Of a stretch of DNA of 64,000 bases, positions 8,831 to 17,097 are shown piece after piece. Origin of the DNA: Burkholderia sp. Bp8963 (GTDB taxonomy: Bacteria; Pseudomonadota; Gammaproteobacteria; Burkholderiales; Burkholderiaceae); assembly GCF_003854275.1 (NCBI RefSeq), contig NZ_QTQP01000036.1, forward strand, positions 1 through 64,000. The letters are read 5' to 3'. Position 1 is the first letter of the stretch, and every line of letters begins with the position of its first letter. The notes beneath the pieces were generated by a model. It ran no database searches, was not told the origin of the DNA, and saw nothing but the letters and a program-made list of their open reading frames with translations. The translations under genes were made by a program, and so were the position numbers.

Positions 8831-9856
8831 TTACTGTTGCGTACCGGCGAGCTCGGTGACGTATGCGTCGATTACTGCCTTGAGCTTGTCGGCGAGCGCT
8901 TCCTGATGCGCGGCGTCGACGCCCTTGAGCTGCAGATCGAGTCGGCCATCGGGGTAGGTCTTCAACTGGCCGATCGCCCGCGAATCGAGTGCGAAGTCGT
9001 GGCGAACGCTGTAGCGTGTCCGTCCTGCCTTCTTGTTCGCGTCGCTCTGCGTACGCAGGAAGTTCTCGAGATCGCGAACGGACTTCTTGCGGTCGATCAC
9101 GGCTGACAGCAGCCGGTCAGCCGTCGGTTCGCCGAGCCGCTCGAAGATCAGCTTGAGGAAATACGCGGCCTGCAGGCCCACGACGTCGTTCGCGCCGGCC
9201 ATCCGCTCGAGGAGCGTACCGGGCAGCGCATTGAGCGAGAGCGTCTTGCTGATTGACGCCTTGTCCTTGCCGATCTTCTCTGCAAGCGTGTTCTGATCGG
9301 GGAACACCTTTTCGTCGAGGAGACGTTTCCACGCGACCGCATCGTCGAAGATCGTCTGACGCTCGTGATCGTGGTTCGCGCGGTAGGCGATCGTATAGAG
9401 CTGCTCCGGCGTGTGATCCGACCGGAACGTCGCGTTGATGTATTCGTCGCCGTTGATGCTCGTGGCGCGCAACCGGCGCTGTCCGTCGATCACGACGAGC
9501 TTGCCGGGAAACTCCGGCAGACGCGTCACCTTGATCGGCTCGATCTGCCCTTCCCGTTTCAACGTCAGCGCAAGTTCGTGCAGGCTCGATTCCGAATAGA
9601 AAATCCGGGGGTTGAACGGGTTCGGGATGCAATCCTTTACCGCTACCCTTTGAGGTGCACCGAGATCCGTTGCATCTGCCGGTGCTGCCGTGACCAGCTC
9701 GAGCGCCGGCACGCCGTTCGCCACGGCTACGACAGGCGGTGGTTCGGGCAACCTGGTTTCCAGCGCTGCGTTTTCCTGCGCGAGGCCGCGCAGCAGACCG
9801 GCCGCGAGGTGGAGGTTGCCCGTTGCCTTTTTCTCTTTCGAAGTGTCTTTAGCCAT
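8831..9856 (-). CDS. parB: partition protein ParB
   Basis: A 341-residue ParB-family centromere-binding protein. A basic N-terminal tail (MAKDTSKEKKATGN), which in this family contacts ParA, is followed by the ParB/Srx fold: NPFNPRIFYSESSL, then GQIEPIKVTRL and the nucleotide-binding motif variant VVIDGQRRLRA. The HTH region follows (TLAEKIGKDKASISKTLSLN), then a C-terminal dimerisation part. The frame is open further upstream, but the ATG at 9856 overlaps the end of parA in the sequence ATGGCTAA, so translational coupling is likely. Its probable targets are the 16-bp palindromes between 10640 and 11923, upstream of parA. Confidence 0.95.
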   Translation of the reverse strand: MAKDTSKEKKATGNLHLAAGLLRGLAQENAALETRLPEPPPVVAVANGVPALELVTAAPADATDLGAPQRVAVKDCIPNPFNPRIFYSESSLHELALTLKREGQIEPIKVTRLPEFPGKLVVIDGQRRLRATSINGDEYINATFRSDHTPEQLYTIAYRANHDHERQTIFDDAVAWKRLLDEKVFPDQNTLAEKIGKDKASISKTLSLNALPGTLLERMAGANDVVGLQAAYFLKLIFERLGEPTADRLLSAVIDRKKSVRDLENFLRTQSDANKKAGRTRYSVRHDFALDSRAIGQLKTYPDGRLDLQLKGVDAAHQEALADKLKAVIDAYVTELAGTQQ

Positions 9857-10544
9857 GAGCGGTTCCGGTAGCTCGCGTCGATGCGATGTATTGGGCCATT
9901 TCGGTAACCAGCTTTTCGATCTCCGCACGGGCCTCCTTGAGGCCCTTCAGATACCGATTGTGGTGGTGGATGGTGGTGCCGAGCGCGAACGTCTGGCGAT
10001 ACACCTCGCGTTGGGCGATCTGGCTGTCCAGCAGATGCTCCCCTATTTCTTCAGCCTTTAGAATTTTTAGAATTTCTTCACGCATTTTAGTTTTTCCATT
10101 GACGCTATTGAGCATCAATGCGGAAGAGAGGCTGGGGTTACGGACCGCGCGCATGGACTCGATCATGCGGATCATCGCGACGGTGCTGTACAGATCCGCG
10201 GGCGATGGCGACAGCGGAACGAGGCAAAAGTCGGCGACTTCGAGTACCGACGCAATGCGCGGATCCTCGAGGTTGCCGGGGCAGTCGACGACGATCACGT
10301 CGAAATGCGCGTCCTGTTTCTTGATCTCTCCGCCGATGCCGCGACCTGCGGGCGCCAGCGAGAGGACAGTCATTGGAAGGGTGTTCTCTCCACTTGTGAC
10401 CCAGCGCACCGATGTGCCCTGGGGGTCGGCGTCGATAAGTGCCACCTTGTTCCCGCCGGCCTCGAAGGCGGCGGCAATGTTGACGGAGATGGTTGTCTTT
10501 CCAGTCCCACCTTTTTGATTACTGACGGCGATCTTGAAAGCCAT
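9849..10544 (-). CDS. parA: partition ATPase ParA
   Basis: A 231-residue deviant-Walker ParA ATPase that would move ParB-parS complexes on the nucleoid. The Walker A is SNQKGGTGKTT at residues 8-18 with both lysines. DADPQG follows, and Walker B is DVIVVDCPG. No N-terminal HTH is present, so this is a short ParA that would not itself repress its promoter in the type Ia way. A strong site GGAGGAAT precedes the ATG at 10544. parA is first in the parAB operon, and the parS region lies directly upstream. Confidence 0.95.
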   Translation of the reverse strand: MAFKIAVSNQKGGTGKTTISVNIAAAFEAGGNKVALIDADPQGTSVRWVTSGENTLPMTVLSLAPAGRGIGGEIKKQDAHFDVIVVDCPGNLEDPRIASVLEVADFCLVPLSPSPADLYSTVAMIRMIESMRAVRNPSLSSALMLNSVNGKTKMREEILKILKAEEIGEHLLDSQIAQREVYRQTFALGTTIHHHNRYLKGLKEARAEIEKLVTEMAQYIASTRATGTAHG

Positions 10545-10639
10545 TAAATTCCTCCAAGGAGTTTTGCGTAATATATGCAGTTGTTAGAGAAATGTCCAGA
10601 CAAGATGATCTTTGCCGCGAAATTCTCTAGCACGATGTT

Positions 10640-10655
10640 GTTGTCACGTGACAAT
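10640..10655. promoter_or_regulatory. parS-like site 1
   Basis: GTTGTCACGTGACAAT, one outer mismatch from the perfect palindrome at 11164. It lies about 95 bp upstream of the parA start, so ParB bound here could also control the par promoter. Confidence 0.8.
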
Positions 10656-10878
10656 CGGGCGGATGGCTAACGTTCGATGCGCGTCGACCAGCGCGATGGA
10701 AGCGATAGCGCAAAGACAATCCCCATCACTGAAAACCGAATGGAAATTGTTGATTGGTGGATTTGGCCTGACGATGCTATTCGCGGAAAGACAATTGAAT
10801 GCCAAACAATAGGTCGACACGAACAGGGTGACTCTTATTGTGTCGGAGGGTGGCTGGAGACTGGATGACGCAGAAGCG

Positions 10879-10894
10879 GTTGTCACGTGACAAA
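10879..10894. promoter_or_regulatory. parS-like site 2
   Basis: GTTGTCACGTGACAAA, differing from the palindrome only at the last base. Confidence 0.8.
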
Positions 10895-11010
10895 GCGCAA
10901 GGCATACGCAAGTTGAAGCCGGCACTGGAGTACTCACACGGCACAAGCAAGTTGCTCAGTTGGGATTGCATTCGCTTCCCGTGAGGTATTGATAGCGCGG
11001 CGAACATTCA

Positions 11011-11026
11011 GTTGTCACGTAACAAC
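11011..11026. promoter_or_regulatory. parS-like site 3 (central variant)
   Basis: GTTGTCACGTAACAAC: both outer arms are intact and the central CACGTG is changed to CACGTA. The same change occurs in the site at 11908. Confidence 0.75.
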
Positions 11027-11163
11027 CTCGCTCCAGGGTCGCGATGTTCGAAACGGCCAGTGCAGTGTATTGGGCGGAAATTTGATTGCAGTGCTGGCGG
11101 CGGAATGGATTTGCAATGATGCGGCGAAAACGGCGTTACTCGGAATCTTTCAGCGTGCGCTGA

Positions 11164-11179
11164 GTTGTCACGTGACAAC
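11164..11179. promoter_or_regulatory. parS site 4 (perfect palindrome)
   Basis: GTTGTCACGTGACAAC, a perfect 16-bp palindrome and the best copy in the cluster. It matches, as far as I recall, the parS reported for the third replicon of B. cenocepacia. Confidence 0.9.
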
Positions 11180-11510
11180 CCAGCGCTTGTTCGAAGCTAG
11201 ACGATTCGACAACATTCCGAATGGCAACAGCCGAGACCAATATGATCTCGCGCGCCGAATATGTCGCCAACTCGCTAACGTCGTCGAGTTCGAATTGCCG
11301 GCGTATCGATCGCCTCAATGCTAGCGTCTTCAGGCAACCCTCCGATTGCTGCACGCCTGATAGCTGACCGAGCGTGCTTAACACGCTTTGCGCTGCATAC
11401 CAAAGACATCTCGACGACAGAATCGCACATTGATATGACCCCATTTATTCGACTACCGGCAACGCTTGGATGCATGTCACTTTCCCAGGCGTAGGCACAC
11501 TTGTGTTTGT

Positions 11511-11520
11511 GTTGTCACGG
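11511..11520 (+). promoter_or_regulatory. parS half site
   Basis: GTTGTCACGG keeps only the left arm of the parS palindrome. It lies between sites 4 and 5 and may be a degenerate relic. Confidence 0.35.
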
Positions 11521-11907
11521 AGAAGCGAATGCAATCTCGCGAAATATGCGTCCAGATTGGCGAGCTTCGCCACGGCCTGCGTCTGGCCAAAGCGCTGTTG
11601 AATCGGCCTCCTGAGACGCGGACATGAAGGGGCAGAGGGCCACATCGTGAAACAATCGCGAAAAATGGGGTGTGTGAGTAAACGCTTGTCTGATAAGGGT
11701 TTACGGGAAATTCTTCGCGTTGTTTCACGCATTCGCCGCGCTTTTGGCTGGTTGAGGCGGGGGCGAATGCCGGTGAGTCGCTGTTTAGCCCCGCGAGCGA
11801 GATTTGGCGTATTGAATGTATCGTTTGATATGTGTTTTGTAGTTAATGATACGCATTTGTCGCGCGATCACCAGTAGTGCCGGTTTGTATGTGCTGAGCC
11901 GACGGGA

Positions 11908-11923
11908 GTTGTCACGTAACAAC
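11908..11923. promoter_or_regulatory. parS-like site 5 (central variant)
   Basis: GTTGTCACGTAACAAC, identical over all 16 bases to the variant at 11011. Confidence 0.75.
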
Positions 11924-12039
11924 CGCGTATCGTGCCCGTGTCGTTCGGCGAATATGTGACGTTTCTCGAATGCGCAACCGGTCACAAGACGCCAATGGCG
12001 TGTTGTCCGAGCAGCTAGCGATACGTGATGCTTGTTGAA

Positions 12040-12100
12040 GGCCGACGACAGGCCGACGACAGGCCGACGACAGGCCGACGACAGGCCGACGACAGGCCGT
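12040..12100. repeat. 11-bp tandem repeat, five units
   Basis: GGCCGACGACA is repeated five times without change from 12040 to 12094, followed by a partial unit. It lies between the last parS-like site and an AraC remnant, outside any gene. The copy number may vary between strains. Confidence 0.85.
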
Positions 12101-12144
12101 CCAGTTTCGGCACGGCGGCCCGAGCACAATCATCTTTCACCGAT

Positions 12145-12600
12145 TCAGCAATTTGCAGCAATCGATGTGGATGGCAGTTCGACGTTCGAGCGACTGCGAA
12201 AATCGTCGATGTCGCGGTGCGGAGAGTTGCCGAACAGGCGACTGCACTTCCGGTCAAACTCGGTCGGACTCCCGTATCCGACACGAAACGACGCTAATGC
12301 GGCAGGGAGTCGCTTTGGAAGCATCAGCCGGCGCGCCTCATTCAGACGCATCCGCTTCTGGTGCTGCAACGGGCTCATGCCGGCGAGTTGGCGAAAATGA
12401 AGATGGAGCGTCGAACTGCTCGTCGGGACTTGCGCGGCGAGGTTTTCGACACGCAACGGTTTGTCGTAGTGAGCCAACAGCCATTCGATCTGGCGCAGCG
12501 GGAGATCGCTCAGTATGTCCTTGCCGCAAGCGGCGGTCTCACAGGGGAAATATCCAGGATCTTGAACACGGCGGCCGGGTTGGCAATTCGCAGGGGCCAC
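12145..12600 (-). pseudogene. AraC-family regulator, C-terminal fragment
   Basis: The C-terminal double HTH of an AraC regulator (AraC_N subfamily) is readable: PLRQIEWLLAHYDKPLRVENLAA, then SPLQHQKRMRLNEARRLML, then VGYGSPTEFDRKCSRLFGNSPHRDI. Such proteins are about 300 residues with an N-terminal effector domain. Here that domain is missing, and the first 30 residues of the frame (MAPANCQPGRRVQDPGYF) do not resemble it. A weaker continuation in another frame to about 12700 may be the degraded N-terminal part. Probably a dead gene. Confidence 0.7.
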
Positions 12601-13209
12601 GAATCAATCAATCTGGAGCATTTGAGAGATGCCGCTTCCACAAGGATGCGATAACGTGCGTCCCCGGTCTTACGCGCCGGGCCCATTTGAAAATGAGGCA
12701 TTCGGGAGCTGGTGCGGACGAGTCGCGGGCCGCTGTCGGATGACAGTCTCGGAGTCGAGGGAGGCCGATGGACTCGATTCGCTGCCGGCCTTGATCAATG
12801 CAGTATGGATCTGTTCCCGCCGTTGAGCGATACCACGATACACAAAATTGCCGCGTTGGCGTGCCTCGACATTGCCACACTCGACCGAATTCAGACGCCA
12901 GAGACCTTGATGACGACGAGACGGCACTTTCCATACTGCTACCGATCCCTCGTGATCAACTCGATGGACGTCAGTGCGCCCTATTGGCGGCGGGCGTGAC
13001 TTGACCCGGTCATTCGGAACTGCAGCGAGCACGGTATCCCTCTTGAGGCGATTCCACCTTTTGTGTTTCGCAGCACAGGCAGCATGCAAAGTCCGCTCAA
13101 AAGGGTGTCACGTTACCGTCGAAACGCGGAGGAACGGCGCCGTCGGCGCCTCTGTTAGCAAAATTAATCGTCCCACTAGCAGAATTAAGCGTCCTCAACA
13201 GCCACGCCA
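12601..13209. other. gene-free decayed stretch
   Basis: Frames exist on both strands, but none has a recognisable domain, a good start or consistent codon use. It lies between the AraC fragment and the vapC remnant, and is probably degraded coding DNA. Confidence 0.4.
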
Positions 13210-13466
13210 CGCGGTTGATCATCGAAGCCAAGTTGGTCGACGACGAGAGTGACCCGGCGTCTTGCTCGAGCAGATAAAAGACTTCGTTAGGTGTAGCGAT
13301 GGGGCGCGCGGTAGATCGTTCAAAGCCCGAAGCACGGTAGAGCGGTCACGCAATCTGACTAGCGAGATTTCAGGATCCGGACACTGTCGTGGAGCAGAAG
13401 GTCGACCATAATTGGCTCTGAATGATCGATTTGATTGACCCACACAGACGTGTCGACGAGGATTAT
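13210..13466 (-). pseudogene. vapC PIN-domain toxin remnant
   Basis: After vapB, the frame beginning at 13466 reads ILVDTSVWVNQIDHSEP, the N-terminus of a VapC PIN-domain ribonuclease with its first acidic residue (VDTSVW). Its start codon is ATA (13464-13466) instead of ATG. The frame stops at TAG 13359-13361 after about 35 codons. Further PIN-like sequence continues in other frames: LRDRSTVLRALNDLPRAP, then ATPNEVFYLLEQDAG, which resembles the VapC segment ATHDEVLYFIE. Start loss, a nonsense codon and a frameshift show the toxin is dead. Confidence 0.75.
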
Positions 13467-13660
13467 TCAACCTCCTGCCTGCGGCGCGGCGCAGCAGTGA
13501 TACCCGGTTGACTGCCGCCCAAGGCGGCGAGCCTGCGCGCGGCTTCGCGCTCGATAAGCGCTTTCAACGCTTCGCGCACAAGAGCAGACTTCTCGCTCAA
13601 TCCGGTATAGTCCTGGGCCCGAGCAACCAAGTCATCGTCCAAAGCGATTGTGGTTCGCAT
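13463..13660 (-). CDS. vapB: VapB-type antitoxin, orphan
   Basis: A 65-residue antitoxin beginning MRTTIALDDDLVARAQDYTG, the ribbon-helix-helix start typical of VapB (DUF2191) proteins that bind DNA and neutralise a PIN-domain toxin. EKSALVREALKALIEREAARRLA forms the helical part. The C-terminal tail (AAPRRRQEVE), which would block the toxin, is intact. A good ribosome site GGGGGAA precedes the ATG. The stop TAA overlaps the place where vapC should start; the toxin gene is destroyed. It could still repress its own promoter or neutralise a related toxin elsewhere. Confidence 0.85.
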   Translation of the reverse strand: MRTTIALDDDLVARAQDYTGLSEKSALVREALKALIEREAARRLAALGGSQPGITAAPRRRQEVE

Positions 13661-14078
13661 AATTCCCCCATGATTCGAGGCACGGTTATAGCATCATTTG
13701 ATGCGAAATCGTGTGCCTGGCAACCGAGGACACGTTGCAAAGGTTTTTCCAGAATGTCGTCACGGGCGCAACAGATCGTCGAGTGCCGCGAGCAACCTGT
13801 TCAATGCTGCGTACGAAGGTACGGTCACGTCGCCGATGAAAAGGTTGCGGCCGGCTGGTTGATCCTTGTGATTCGGCTCGACCTGACCTAACCATCAGAT
13901 CGGCCATGACCCGCAAGTCGAGTTTCAGTGCGGAACCACGATGGGGCTTTTCGTGGCTCGCGTCGAGCACTTGGGTCGACACGCCATAGCCCGTCGACGA
14001 AGCGTCGTTGTTGGCGTCCGTGGTCCCGGCGGCCGCACGCAGCCGGTGCCACAGGCCGCCAGACCCAAGCCGAAACAC
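13661..14078. other. stretch with a possible degraded gene
   Basis: On the minus strand a GTG at 14078, directly after the MBL gene stop, opens a frame containing GVSTQVLDASHEKPHRGSAL and LDLRVMADLM. A second frame further on ends in GDVTVPSYAALNRLLAALDD plus LLRP before a stop near 13767. The pieces look like coding sequence of one gene split by frameshifts, possibly an exported protein, but I cannot name it. Confidence 0.35.
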
Positions 14079-15197
14079 CTATTTGGCAGCACGCGACGCA
14101 CAAACCACCGGCCAAAGCGACTTCGACGTACTCGCCTTCTCGGCGACATGGCGCCACCAGCGCTCGCCGCGATGCGGCGCGGTCAGATCCACCCTTTCGC
14201 CCATACGCGGCGTCGAGAGCTCGACACCGCGTGCGACGGTCAGCGCCGTCACGCGCTCGAACGGCTCGTGCCAGCGGTGCATGGCCAGGTCGAACGTGCC
14301 GTTGTGAATCGGCACGAGCCAGCGCCCGCGCAGATCGATATGGGCCTGTACGGTTTCTTCAGGCTGCATATGAACGTATGGCCACTGCGGATCGTAGGCA
14401 CCTGTTTCGATCAGCGTCACGTCGAATGGACCGAGGCGTTCGCCGATCGCCCTGAATCCGTCGAAGTAGCCCGTATCCCCACTGAAGAACACGCGCAGAT
14501 CGTCATCGACAATCACCCACGACGCCCACAGCGTGCTGTTGCCGTCGAACAGGCTGCGGCCCGAGAAATGCTGCGCGGGTGTCGCGGTCAGCGTCAGTCC
14601 GTCGATCTCCGCGTTTTGCCACCAGTCGAGCTGGCGCACTTTCGTTGCGTCGATGCCCCAGTCGATCAGCCGGTCGCCGACACCGAGCGGTGTCACGAAC
14701 ACGCCGGTCGTTGCCGCGAGCGCCAGCACGGTGTCGCGGTCCAGGTGGTCGTAGTGATCGTGCGACAGGATCACGCCACGCAGCGGCGGCAGATCGGCGA
14801 GAGCGATCGGCGGCGCATGGAAGCGCTTGGGGCCGAGGCGGCGGAACGGCGACGCGCGCTCCGCGAATACGGGATCGGTCAGCCAGAATTCGCCGCGCAG
14901 CTTGACGAGCAGCGTCGAGTGCCCGAGCCGGTACAGGCTTCGATCAGGTGCTGTCTCGAGTTGTTCGCGGGTCAGGGAATCGACCGGCAGGGTGCCCGAC
15001 GGCACGGCTTCTCGCGGCTTGTTGAACAACATGTTCCACATGATGCGCATCATTTTGCCGACACCTTCAACGGGCCGCGGCGCGACATTACGGAAACGTT
15101 CGCCGTCGTGTTGTGGCGAAGTTGTGGACAGCGCACGGCTGCGCTCCGCAGCGGTATAGCCCAGCGTACGATGAACGAAATCGGGGAGCGATGCCAT
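14079..15197 (-). CDS. MBL-fold metallohydrolase, UlaG/NAPE-PLD-like
   Basis: A 372-residue metallo-beta-lactamase-fold hydrolase of the lactonase/phospholipase-like group. It has RLGHSTLLVKL, the metal motif SHDHYDHLD, TPLGVGDRLIDWGI and the later metal ligands in FFSGDTGYFDG and VPIHNGTFDLAMH. LIETGAYDPQW and MQPEETVQAH are typical of the NAPE-PLD-like subgroup, so substrates could be a phospholipid, lactone or phosphodiester. The frame is open to a GTG at 15224, but the ATG at 15197 gives the usual MASLPDFVH start. It is divergent from a TetR gene 82 bp away, which probably controls it. Confidence 0.85.
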   Translation of the reverse strand: MASLPDFVHRTLGYTAAERSRALSTTSPQHDGERFRNVAPRPVEGVGKMMRIMWNMLFNKPREAVPSGTLPVDSLTREQLETAPDRSLYRLGHSTLLVKLRGEFWLTDPVFAERASPFRRLGPKRFHAPPIALADLPPLRGVILSHDHYDHLDRDTVLALAATTGVFVTPLGVGDRLIDWGIDATKVRQLDWWQNAEIDGLTLTATPAQHFSGRSLFDGNSTLWASWVIVDDDLRVFFSGDTGYFDGFRAIGERLGPFDVTLIETGAYDPQWPYVHMQPEETVQAHIDLRGRWLVPIHNGTFDLAMHRWHEPFERVTALTVARGVELSTPRMGERVDLTAPHRGERWWRHVAEKASTSKSLWPVVCASRAAK

Positions 15198-15218
15198 GGG
15201 AATCCATCCGGAGTGAAA

Positions 15219-15259
15219 GTACACCGATCAGTGTAGTTTGTTTTCGAGAAAAGTAAACT
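15219..15259. promoter_or_regulatory. candidate operators in the MBL/TetR divergent promoter
   Basis: TACAC (15220-15224) and GTGTA (15231-15235) form an inverted repeat with a 6-bp spacer. AGTTTGTTTTC (15235-15245) and GAAAAGTAAACT (15248-15259) form an adjacent imperfect dyad. Both lie between the divergent starts of the hydrolase and the TetR gene and are candidate binding sites for that regulator. Confidence 0.45.
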
Positions 15260-15279
15260 GCCGGGTGTAAAATTTGACG

Positions 15280-15915
15280 ATGGATACGAATGCCACTCAT
15301 CAACGTCTGACCGATCGAAAGCGCGCGGCCATTGTCAGCGCTGCGATCGAGGAGTTTCTCGCGGCAGGCTACGACGCGACCAGCATGGACCGGATCGCCG
15401 CCCGCGCGGATGTGTCGAAGCGCACCGTCTACAACCATTTCCCGAGCAAGGAAGCGCTGTTCGCCGCGATCCTGCACAAGCTGTGGGATGCGAGCCACAC
15501 GGGCATCGCGCCGGTCTTTCGCGGCGACGCGCCGCTGCGCGAGCAACTGCTCGAATTGCTGGAGCGCAAACTGCGCCTGCTCAACGACGACGCGTTTCTT
15601 GCGCTCGCGCGGGTCGCGATCGCGGCGGGCATCCATTCGCCGGAGCGTGCGCGGGACATGGTGGAGCGCATGGGCGAGCGCGAAGAGGACGTGACGGTCT
15701 GGATCCGCGCGGCGGCGGCGGCCGGCCGGCTCGCGGTTCCGGATCCGGCATTCGCTTCACAGCAATTGCAGGGCTTGGTGAAGGCTTTCGCGTTCTGGCC
15801 TCAAGTGACGATGGGGCAGCCGCCGCTTGGTGAAAACGCACAGAGGCAAGTTGCCGAATCGGCTGCCGACATGTTCCTCGCATACTACGAGCGGAACCCG
15901 AGCGAAGGCGGGTAG
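15280..15915 (+). CDS. TetR/AcrR-family transcriptional regulator
   Basis: A 211-residue one-domain repressor. The N-terminal HTH is clear: RAAIVSAAIEEFLAAGYDAT, MDRIAARADVSKRTVYNHF, PSKEALFAAILH. The C-terminal ligand-binding half resembles the TetR_C group with a FWPQVTMGQPPL segment. The ATG at 15280 is preferred over a TTG two codons earlier. Divergent arrangement with the MBL-fold enzyme and dyads between them suggest autorepression and control of the neighbour. The ligand is unknown. Confidence 0.88.
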   Translation: MDTNATHQRLTDRKRAAIVSAAIEEFLAAGYDATSMDRIAARADVSKRTVYNHFPSKEALFAAILHKLWDASHTGIAPVFRGDAPLREQLLELLERKLRLLNDDAFLALARVAIAAGIHSPERARDMVERMGEREEDVTVWIRAAAAAGRLAVPDPAFASQQLQGLVKAFAFWPQVTMGQPPLGENAQRQVAESAADMFLAYYERNPSEGG

Positions 15916-16170
15916 CACAGGTAGCGCGCATTGGGCGGAAAAGGCAGACGCTGAAGGAGCGCTATCCCGCGCGAACCGTAACGCGTCGCCCACATCACTT
16001 GCGCGACTTCGGCATCCGGGCGTTTGGCCTACATTGGAAGTAACGCGCGGTCATCACGATGAGCGTCGCGCGATTACGCCACGCTTTGGCGCAGCGTGGC
16101 GCATCGCGAATATATCGACAACACGCCGATGCCGGCACGACTCGAAAGGGCTGACAGTGAGTCACCACGA

Positions 16171-16662
16171 ATGAAGACGCTGTTGATCATCTATCACACG
16201 ATGACCGGAGGCACGCAGCAGATGGCCGAAGCGGCCGCCGACGCGGCGCGCGAGCAGTCTGGCGTGTCGGTTCGGCTGCAACGCGCGGACGAGACGAGCC
16301 CGGGCGACGTACTCGCGGCCGATGCCTATCTGTTCGCGACGCCGGAAAATCTTGCCGCGATGTCGGGGTTGATGAAGGACTTTTTCGATCGCTGTTATTA
16401 CGCGGCGCTCGATCGCGTCAACGGCCGCCCGTATGCGGCGATGATCTGCGCAGGCAGCGACGGGCAGAACGCATTGCGCCAGATCGATCGCATCGCGACC
16501 GGATGGCGGCTCAAGAGTGTCGCGCCAGGCCTGATCGTCTGCACCCACGCGCAGACACCCGAACGCATCCTCGCGCCCAAGACGATCGACGCCGAGGATC
16601 TCGCGCGCTGCGCGGAACTCGGCGCCGGTCTGGCAGCGGGCCTCGCGCTGGGCGTTTTTTGA
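16171..16662 (+). CDS. flavodoxin-like (NADPH-dependent FMN reductase-type) protein
   Basis: A 163-residue flavodoxin-fold protein. The N-terminus MKTLLIIYHTMTGGTQQMA is the phosphate-binding loop of flavodoxins. YLFATPENLAAMSGLMKDFFDR and AMICAGSDGQNALRQI are typical of the flavodoxin/FMN-reductase family that binds FMN and passes electrons. The frame opens at 16096, but the first 25 residues are unlike the family, so the ATG at 16171 is used. It stands alone; the downstream 750 bp are non-coding. The redox partner is unknown. Confidence 0.8.
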   Translation: MKTLLIIYHTMTGGTQQMAEAAADAAREQSGVSVRLQRADETSPGDVLAADAYLFATPENLAAMSGLMKDFFDRCYYAALDRVNGRPYAAMICAGSDGQNALRQIDRIATGWRLKSVAPGLIVCTHAQTPERILAPKTIDAEDLARCAELGAGLAAGLALGVF

Positions 16663-16717
16663 CTGCGGGATCGTGCGACAGCGTCTGTCGCACGGCGTCC
16701 AGAGGCCGCCGCCACTT

Positions 16718-16733
16718 CCCATAAACGGCTACC
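16718..16733 (-). repeat. isolated origin-type iteron
   Basis: The minus strand reads GGTAGCCGTTTATGGG, a full match to the iteron pattern at the origin, about 9.4 kb away from the array. It lies after the flavodoxin-like gene. Confidence 0.7.
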
Positions 16734-17001
16734 AAGGGACAACGCTGGCGTGAGCGCGCCTTGAAGTTGCGATTCATACCTTGAAGTGCCACTGCGATCG
16801 GCGTCTCGTCGCTACATGGCTACGCGAGCCGGCTGCTACGCGCGCTGCCGTGTCGTCGCAGGTCTCTCGTTCAACCTCCCCAATCCTGCGCGCGGCACCG
16901 TCGGTGGTCGAGCGTGCATCAGTCGGCGAGTCATCGCGACCCGATGACGGGAAATTTCCGATCGACCGCGCGCGCTGCACATCCTCTATATTTCGAACTA
17001 C

Positions 17002-17097
17002 GGAACTACGGAACTACGGAACTACGGAACTACGGAACTACGGAACTACGGAACTACGGAACTACGGAACAACGGAACAACGGAACAACGGAACAAC
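17002..17097. repeat. octanucleotide tandem repeat (VNTR)
   Basis: Eight units of GGAACTAC (17002-17065) run without interruption into four units of GGAACAAC (17066-17097). A partial copy (CGAACTAC) precedes the run. It lies about 315 bp upstream of the pyruvate carboxylase start. The homogeneous blocks point to recent slippage expansion. Confidence 0.95.

Larger units (their letters stand above)
10545..12144. other. gene-free centromere-like region
   Basis: In these 1.6 kb no frame looks like a real gene on either strand. The region contains five full and one half parS-like site plus an 11-bp tandem repeat, listed separately. Composition is lower in GC than the flanks. It is best read as the partition locus of the replicon. 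Confidence 0.75.

Noticed and set aside
11641..11735. Half sites resembling the primary-chromosome parS (TGTTTCACG and CGTGAAACA)
   Set aside because: Only half matches about 70 bp apart; not distinguishable from chance.
12040..12100. CRISPR-like array
   Set aside because: Units are 11 bp, directly adjacent and have no spacers; it is a plain tandem repeat. No CRISPR array or cas gene was seen anywhere in the window.
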